Source: Bacteroidota bacterium (GTDB taxonomy: Bacteria; Bacteroidota; Ignavibacteria; UBA10030; UBA8401). From it: a stretch of DNA of 49,449 nt. How positions within the stretch are numbered: the stretch's first letter is position 1; each line of letters opens with the position of its first letter. The stretch is from contig JAUXTU010000058.1 of the NCBI GenBank assembly GCA_030679145.1, positions 1 through 49,449 on the forward strand, written 5' to 3'. Below, in pieces: positions 44,174 to 49,449 of this stretch. A model generated the notes under the pieces. That model saw nothing but the letters and a program-made list of their open reading frames with translations. It ran no database searches and was not told the DNA's origin. A program made the translations under genes and the position numbers.

Positions 44174-44650
44174 ATGAGATTCTCTTACAAAAAGAAAATA
44201 GAAATTCCGCCGGATATACTTAACCGCCTTATCGAATTGGGGCAAAAAGCACTGGAAACACGAGATGTTCCTGTCGCCTCGGTTCTATTACATGAGCAAG
44301 AGATCATTGGTGAGGGGTTTAACACTGTGTTCCGTAATAACGCTGCTGGAGAACATGCTGAGGTGAACGCAGTTTCTGATGCAATACAGAAATTAGGGTT
44401 TGAAAAATTCTCAACGTTAAATCGCGACTCGCTTATATTGATCTCTACGTTTGAGCCTTGCCTAATGTGCATTGGTTTATGTACGAATTACAATATCACC
44501 AATGTCTTTTTTTTACAAGAGAAGGAACGGAAGGATTTGATGAAAGAAAGAAAATTATTCATGAAATATTATTTCTTCCGTAAACAAGTTGCGCACAACG
44601 GGGAACAGATTGCCTTGTTCCGAATGCATTCTGATTACCCAAAGGAATGA
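44174..44650 (+). CDS. Cytidine/guanine-type nucleoside deaminase family protein
   Basis: 158 aa with the zinc site HAE at 61-63 and PCLMC at 95-99 (His61, Cys96, Cys99; Glu63 proton shuttle) of the CDA superfamily. Closest in style to free-base/nucleoside or tRNA deaminases, but specificity cannot be called. It ends the operon begun at 40948. Confidence 0.82.
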   Translation: MRFSYKKKIEIPPDILNRLIELGQKALETRDVPVASVLLHEQEIIGEGFNTVFRNNAAGEHAEVNAVSDAIQKLGFEKFSTLNRDSLILISTFEPCLMCIGLCTNYNITNVFFLQEKERKDLMKERKLFMKYYFFRKQVAHNGEQIALFRMHSDYPKE

Positions 44651-44713
44651 TTTTTTAATTAAAATTTCTATACTGTTAGAAATAGAATTTCTTTGTATAT
44701 TTACCACAATTGT

Positions 44714-45106
44714 ATGACACTCATTTCGAACAAAAAAATATTGCTTGTCGGCGACAAAATGCTGATTGAACCGGACAAAGGACAGGAAAAAACTGCCCAC
44801 GGTTTATATCTTCCACCCGGTGTGAAAGAGAAAGATAAAGTTCAGGCTGGTTATATTATTAAGATCGGTCCCGGCTATCCCGTTGTCAATCCAAACTTCA
44901 TCGATCAGGAATCATGGTCTGCACCGAAAGATCCGGTGAAATATATTCCGTTGCAGGCTGAAGAAGGAGATTATGCATTGTTTCTTCGTGATGCAGCCAT
45001 CGAGATCGAATTCGAAGGGAAACAATATCTGATCGTTCAACAATCACATCTCTTGATGCTAATTCGTCCGGATGCTCTGGCAGAATTGGGGTTGCGTGAG
45101 CGATGA
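44714..45106 (+). CDS. GroES-like co-chaperonin
   Basis: 130 aa from ATG 44714. It shows the GroES order: GDKMLIEPDKG, mobile loop EKTAHGLYLPP, GYIIKIGPG, EGDYALFLRDAAIEIEFEGKQYLIV, LLMLIRP. An insertion of about 25 residues (YPVVNPNFIDQESW...) makes it longer than the usual 95 aa. No groEL lies nearby. Probably an accessory or specialised GroES. Downstream gene overlaps its stop. Confidence 0.8.
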   Translation: MTLISNKKILLVGDKMLIEPDKGQEKTAHGLYLPPGVKEKDKVQAGYIIKIGPGYPVVNPNFIDQESWSAPKDPVKYIPLQAEEGDYALFLRDAAIEIEFEGKQYLIVQQSHLLMLIRPDALAELGLRER

Positions 45107-45360
45107 GTGATGATCTATGGATATTCAGTGAACAGAACCTTCATGAACAATTGAAAACCGCTCTTTTCACACACGGATTCTATACCGTTAAGTTCTACAC
45201 AGCCGATGGTTTGTTATCCAAAATAAAAACCGATACATTGTCTGAATTCTATTTGTATCCATCCGGCGGAACATTGCGGGACAGTTCATTCAATTTGGTC
45301 TTTTACGATTCACAGTTTGATACCTATCGCGGTTTTCAACCGCCGCATGTTACTCGTTGA
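45103..45360 (+). CDS. Hypothetical 85-aa protein
   Basis: Overlaps the GroES-like stop by 4 bp (ATGA). No signal, no motif; Phe/Tyr-rich and mixed alpha/beta (FYTVKFYTADGLLSKI... FNLVFYDSQFD). Coupling to the GroES-like gene suggests a linked role; unrecognised. Confidence 0.5.
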   Translation: MSDDLWIFSEQNLHEQLKTALFTHGFYTVKFYTADGLLSKIKTDTLSEFYLYPSGGTLRDSSFNLVFYDSQFDTYRGFQPPHVTR

Positions 45361-45384
45361 ACCATTTTTTATCTTATCCAAACA

Positions 45385-47787
45385 ATGACCCATTCAAACC
45401 TTAATTCCGAAGAAGTTCTTGAAAGTATCAGCGGCGGATTCTTTGCGCTGGATAAAAATTTCATCTTCACTTATTTTAATAAAGCAGCGGAAGAAGGAAC
45501 TCAGTTTTCCCGAAGCGAAGTGTTAGGGAAAAATATCTTTGAAGTGTTCCTCAATTTAGAGAAAGATGAATTGGGTGAAAAGTACCGCCGTGCAATGGAA
45601 ACGCAAACATTCCAATCTCACGAAAAAAGATATCTCGACCAGCAATACGACCGGTGGTTTGATTTTCGCATTTATCCAAATCAAAATGGATTATCGGTTT
45701 TTTTACAGGATGTTACTGAGCAAAAACGTCAGGAGCTTCAACGGAATTTATTATTGGATATTTCCCACGCGATCAACACCGCCGGACAACTTGAAGATCT
45801 TTGTGGAGATATAGTTTTTGCAATTACAAAACACTATGAATTGCCGTTACAAAATGTTCTGCTCTATTTCCATCGTCAGCATGACGAGCAGTTGATCCTT
45901 CTTGCTCCGGATATTCCATTGTCCGAGCTGCAAAGGAATCTCTACTCACTTTCGATTGCAAACAATTCAAAATTTGCCAGTATCGAAGCATTTTCAAGCG
46001 GAAAAAAGATCGTTACAACAGATATTTCCCGCAGCGTATTGTATTCATTTGCGCCGGAAAAAGTTGTTACTTCGAATGTGACGACGCTGGTGTCGCTGCC
46101 GCTTCGAATTGAAAAAGAAAATCTTGGCGTATTGGAAATTCTGATCAATACATCGCGTGCTCTTGTCGAAAAAGAAATGTCGTTCCTTTCGCTCCTTGCC
46201 AGCGAGATCACGCTCGGTATCAGCCGCAGAGGATTGATCGATGAACTGCGTGTGAAGAATGTCGATCTTGAGATCCAGCGTTCACAGACGCAGGAAGCGC
46301 ATGATAAATTGAAAAGATTCCTTGCATTTTTCAGCCATGAACTCCGTTCACCGTTGAATTCGATCATCGGTTTCTCCGATTTGATCACGGAAGAAGGAAG
46401 TGCGATTACACCGGAATTACTTTCACAATATAATGTTGCAATCAAATCCAGCGGAACACATCTGCTCCATTTGATCAACGATATCCTCGACCTTTCAAAG
46501 ATTGAAGCAGGAAAGATGGATCTTCGTTTCGCTCCTGTCGGTATCCGTAATTTAGTCGCCGGGATCAAACAGGTTGTTCAACCGCAGGTTGATGAGAAGA
46601 AACTGACACTTGAAGTTGTGATGGATGAAGAACTGGACGATATTATTGCTGATGGTGTCCGATTGAAACAGATTCTACTGAACCTTATTTCCAATGCGAT
46701 CAAGTTCAGCAATTCAGAAGGGAAAGTAATTCTTTCTGCAAAAAGAAAATACCACGACATTGAATTCTCTGTTCAAGATTTTGGTGTCGGTATTCGGAAA
46801 GATGAAATTCAGAAATTATTCCAACCGTTCCAGCAAACCGATCAGGGTGCGAAAAAGATCGAAGGGACCGGTCTTGGCCTTGCGATCACCAAAAAACTGA
46901 CGGAACTTCATGGCGGTTCATTGTATGTTATGAGTGAGTACGGCGAAGGAAGCACATTCGTTGCCCGCATTCCGATGATGGTGCAGGTGGAAAATGAAGC
47001 AGAGAAAGTATTTAAAAAGATCTCTGAAACAACTGATCCGTTACGCCAGCGGCGAGTATTGATCGTTGAAGACAAACCGCACGCCCGCACCTTGTTGCAC
47101 ACGTATTTAAGCGAAGCCGGTTACATAATCGACATTGCTACAAACGGTGTTGAAGCGCTGGAAAAAGCAAAACTATGGAAGCCGGATGTTATTACGCTCG
47201 ATATCCTTCTTCCAGTAAAAGACGGCTGGCAGGTTCTTCGGGAATTGAAAGATCATCCGTTGTGCAAAGATATTCCGGTGATCATTATTTCCATGGTGGA
47301 TGAACGAAACGTCGGCTTTGGTCTTGGCGCCGTTGAATATTTTGTGAAGCCGGTGCAAAAAGATGATTTGATCGCAGCGGTAAAAAAAGTGGAAGGACAA
47401 GGGAAACAGAATTCAACGAAGATTCTCGTGATCGATGATGACAAATCGGTGACCGATCTTGTGCAGATCATTCTTGAAGCAGAAGGATGCACAGTGATTA
47501 AAGCGCATAACGGGAAAGATGGACTTGTGCTTGCGGAAAAAGAAAAACCGGATTTGATTATTTTGGATCTGGTAATGCCGGAAATGTCTGGATTTAATGT
47601 TGCATATCAATTGAAGCATAGTTCTGCAACATTCAACATTCCGGTGATGATCATGACATCGATGGAAATTGATGATGAAACCAAAGAACAGCTGGAAGGT
47701 TTTGTTGTTTCACTGATGAGGAAATCAGGATTTACAAAACGCGATCTGTTGAACGAGATTGCAGCGATTGAAGGGAAGAAGCATTAA
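45385..47787 (+). CDS. Hybrid histidine kinase PAS-GAF-HisKA-HATPase-REC-REC
   Basis: 800 aa. PAS 8-115, GAF about 130-285, H-box His318 (FSHELRSPLNSIIGF), ATPase to 532 (LNLISNAIKFS, GVGIRKD, GTGLGLAIT), receivers at about 555-670 with Asp606 (ITLDILLPVKDG) and 678-795 with Asp728 (IILDLVMPEMSG). Both receivers look active. No membrane segment. A cytoplasmic phosphorelay hub with no adjacent output regulator. Confidence 0.9.
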   Translation: MTHSNLNSEEVLESISGGFFALDKNFIFTYFNKAAEEGTQFSRSEVLGKNIFEVFLNLEKDELGEKYRRAMETQTFQSHEKRYLDQQYDRWFDFRIYPNQNGLSVFLQDVTEQKRQELQRNLLLDISHAINTAGQLEDLCGDIVFAITKHYELPLQNVLLYFHRQHDEQLILLAPDIPLSELQRNLYSLSIANNSKFASIEAFSSGKKIVTTDISRSVLYSFAPEKVVTSNVTTLVSLPLRIEKENLGVLEILINTSRALVEKEMSFLSLLASEITLGISRRGLIDELRVKNVDLEIQRSQTQEAHDKLKRFLAFFSHELRSPLNSIIGFSDLITEEGSAITPELLSQYNVAIKSSGTHLLHLINDILDLSKIEAGKMDLRFAPVGIRNLVAGIKQVVQPQVDEKKLTLEVVMDEELDDIIADGVRLKQILLNLISNAIKFSNSEGKVILSAKRKYHDIEFSVQDFGVGIRKDEIQKLFQPFQQTDQGAKKIEGTGLGLAITKKLTELHGGSLYVMSEYGEGSTFVARIPMMVQVENEAEKVFKKISETTDPLRQRRVLIVEDKPHARTLLHTYLSEAGYIIDIATNGVEALEKAKLWKPDVITLDILLPVKDGWQVLRELKDHPLCKDIPVIIISMVDERNVGFGLGAVEYFVKPVQKDDLIAAVKKVEGQGKQNSTKILVIDDDKSVTDLVQIILEAEGCTVIKAHNGKDGLVLAEKEKPDLIILDLVMPEMSGFNVAYQLKHSSATFNIPVMIMTSMEIDDETKEQLEGFVVSLMRKSGFTKRDLLNEIAAIEGKKH

Positions 47788-47950
47788 GAAAGTTTGCCAC
47801 ACTCGCTCGCCGCAGGCGGGGATTTCACAGATTTTAGTTCAGTAGAAAACCAATTCTAAAGCAACGTCATTCCCGCACGCTCTTAGCGGGAATCCAGTGA
47901 CGTAATTTGTTCTTTGACAATTTATATTTCCTTTTTGAAAATCGCTTCCT
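47788..47950. other. Sequence between kinase and CRISPR array
   Basis: Holds a CGCCGCAGGCGG-type element near 47806, the dispersed repeat at 47864-47903, and an AT-rich stretch with TTTGACA near 47912 that would suit a CRISPR leader or promoter. No ORF. Confidence 0.5.
47864..47903. repeat. Dispersed repeat (ACGTCATTCCCGC...TGACGT)
   Basis: ACGTCA/TGACGT ends, internal stem TCCCGC...GCGGGA with AATCCAG; same family as 8914-8996 and 25909-25993. Confidence 0.65.
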
Positions 47951-49449
47951 GATTTCAAAGTTTACCCGTCTTCGCCAGAGGCGAACTAGTTTGGCGGGGT
48001 AGAGTTTCGATAGTTCTATTTTATATAGCAATAACTGGAATAGGGTTGTGATTTGATTTCAAAGGTAGAGTTTCGATAGTTGATAGCGGGCGATGTTATT
48101 GTCATGTGTGTTGTGATTTGATTTCAAAGGTAGAGTTTCGATAGTTTACGCTCATTACTTGTGGTCGCCGTTGCAGTTGTGATTTGATTTCAAAGGTAGA
48201 GTTTCGATAGTGCAAGCCGATCTAATGAAAGACGGCACTTTGTTGTGATTTGATTTCAAAGGTAGAGTTTCGATAGTTAACCGGAACGATAATGCAACAA
48301 CCCGCAGTTGTGATTTGATTTCAAAGGTAGAGTTTCGATAGTCAGAACTGAAATTCAAAACAGAGCGAACAAGTTGTGATTTGATTTCAAAGGTAGAGTT
48401 TCGATAGTTTCCCAGGTCGGATGACCGCCGCCCGCAAGTTGTGATTTGATTTCAAAGGTAGAGTTTCGATAGTTTTTCGGGGCTATCACAGGAACTGAAG
48501 GAGTTGTGATTTGATTTCAAAGGTAGAGTTTCGATAGTGAATATATCCCTTCTTTTATCATCATCCGGTTGTGATTTGATTTCAAAGGTAGAGTTTCGAT
48601 AGTATATGAAACTTCTTGAGTCTGAAATGGCAGTTGTGATTTGATTTCAAAGGTAGAGTTTCGATAGTCGGTTCAAATTTTTCATTGACCAATTTATAGT
48701 TGTGATTTGATTTCAAAGGTAGAGTTTCGATAGTCGCGCCCGCGCCTTGTAGAATGTTCATTGGTTGTGATTTGATTTCAAAGGTAGAGTTTCGATAGTC
48801 GGTTCAAATTTTTCATTGACCAATTTATAGTTGTGATTTGATTTCAAAGGTAGAGTTTCGATAGTTGCCACTCGTTCATTATTATTTCCCTTTTAGTTGT
48901 GATTTGATTTCAAAGGTAGAGTTTCGATAGTATGGCACTCGGACAATCACAACCTGTTTTTGTTGTGATTTGATTTCAAAGGTAGAGTTTCGATAGTTCC
49001 GGATGATTCGCAGCGCGTAGATGATGAGTTGTGATTTGATTTCAAAGGTAGAGTTTCGATAGTACTTTGCAGTTTTATGTTCAAGCGTAACAAGTTGTGA
49101 TTTGATTTCAAAGGTAGAGTTTCGATAGTCGGCAACGGGGATGAGCAAGCAGATCATAAGTTGTGATTTGATTTCAAAGGTAGAGTTTCGATAGTGATTG
49201 TAGCGACAATGAGGCTGCGGGTATGTTGTGATTTGATTTCAAAGGTAGAGTTTCGATAGTGTTCAATGAACTTTCCTGTTGTATCAGGAGTTGTGATTTG
49301 ATTTCAAAGGTAGAGTTTCGATAGTTACCATTGCATTCACGTATCATTCCACCGGTTGTGATTTGATTTCAAAGGTAGAGTTTCGATAGTCATTTGAAGC
49401 CCGGACGTATTTGGAATTAGTTGTGATTTGATTTCAAAGGTAGAGTTTC
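47951..49449. CRISPR. CRISPR array, 36-bp repeats, 29-30-bp spacers, right end open
   Basis: Repeat begins GTTGTGATTTGATTTC and ends AGAGTTTCGATAGT (36 bp). Twenty-one full identical-looking repeats (48045-49390), a degenerate first repeat and a repeat cut by the window end (49420) delimit 22 spacers of 29 or 30 bp. The 36/30 geometry with a GTTGTG start suits type II-C or V/VI, not I or III (longer, variable spacers), but no cas gene is in the window, so type is open. First repeat: GATTTCAAAG (47951-47960), a 38-bp insertion, then GTAGAGTTTCGATAGT (47999-48014). Spacers at 48669-48698 and 48800-48829 are identical. Confidence 0.95.

Noticed and set aside
45942-46568. 208-aa minus-strand ORF
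   Set aside because: Antisense to the hybrid kinase; Ser/Arg-rich shadow frame, no motif.
48155-49157. Minus-strand ORFs with repeated YRNSTFEIKSQ / TIETLPLKSNHN peptides
   Set aside because: They are the CRISPR repeat read as protein (36 bp keeps frame); no start context or codon logic.

Overview
The window is AT-rich, densely packed bacterial chromosome. The gene content (tetrapyrrole-free signalling kinases of the REC/GAF/PAS type, a KirBac channel, an Lhr-type giant helicase, PDZ-7TM-GAF-PP2C phosphatase, long multiheme cytochrome operon, 36/29-30 CRISPR array) suggests an anaerobic or facultative member of the Bacteroidota/Ignavibacteria-like lineages. That placement is inference from gene style; there is no rRNA or other marker gene here.

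Layout. (1) 1-1207: a DtxR/MntR-type regulator (open at the left edge) preceded by a CDF-like metal transporter, with a DtxR-box palindrome in front of the pair. (2) 1319-10088, all minus strand and nearly gapless: Lhr-type helicase, exported amidase, SAM methyltransferase, inward-rectifier K+ channel and YacP/NYN nuclease-like protein. The helicase reading frame has absorbed two or three dispersed repeat elements without breaking. (3) 10224-15317: a cluster of two histidine kinases and two response regulators. (4) 15403-20585: three tandem paralogues built from 8, 10 and 2 copies of one TPR-like unit joined by charged coiled coils, of unknown function. (5) 20595-25871: a small secreted protein, a PDZ-membrane-GAF-PP2C phosphatase, and a GH30 glycosidase lipoprotein/secreted enzyme. 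(6) 26028-29497: tRNA-Glu carrying a small integrated element bounded by 41-bp direct repeats, with an AbiE toxin-antitoxin pair, an HsdR-like chimera and a truncated tyrosine integrase. (7) 29831-31459: REC-GAF-histidine kinase. (8) 31629-40789: a seven-gene operon with 61 predicted c-type hemes in three secreted cytochromes, a beta-barrel protein, a multi-histidine membrane protein, a TPR protein and a membrane-anchored Fe-S/FAD oxidoreductase. I read it as a candidate trans-envelope electron conduit. (9) 40948-44650: NTase-like protein, B12-radical SAM enzyme, methyltransferase and deaminase in one operon of unknown product. (10) 44714-47787: GroES-like protein, an 85-aa orphan, and an 800-aa hybrid kinase. 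(11) 47951-49449: a CRISPR array running off the right edge, 22 spacers, no cas genes in view, first repeat split by a 38-bp insertion and one spacer present twice.

How it fits together: the cytochrome operon is a self-contained redox module (cytoplasmic reductant to Fe-S/FAD protein, membrane, periplasmic and outer-surface hemes via the barrel). The signalling genes surround it but no sequence evidence ties a given kinase to a given target. The AbiE element and the CRISPR array are two unrelated defence loci. Short palindromic repeats beginning GTCATT and ending ATGAC are scattered through the window and are a shared cause of odd protein extensions and insertions.
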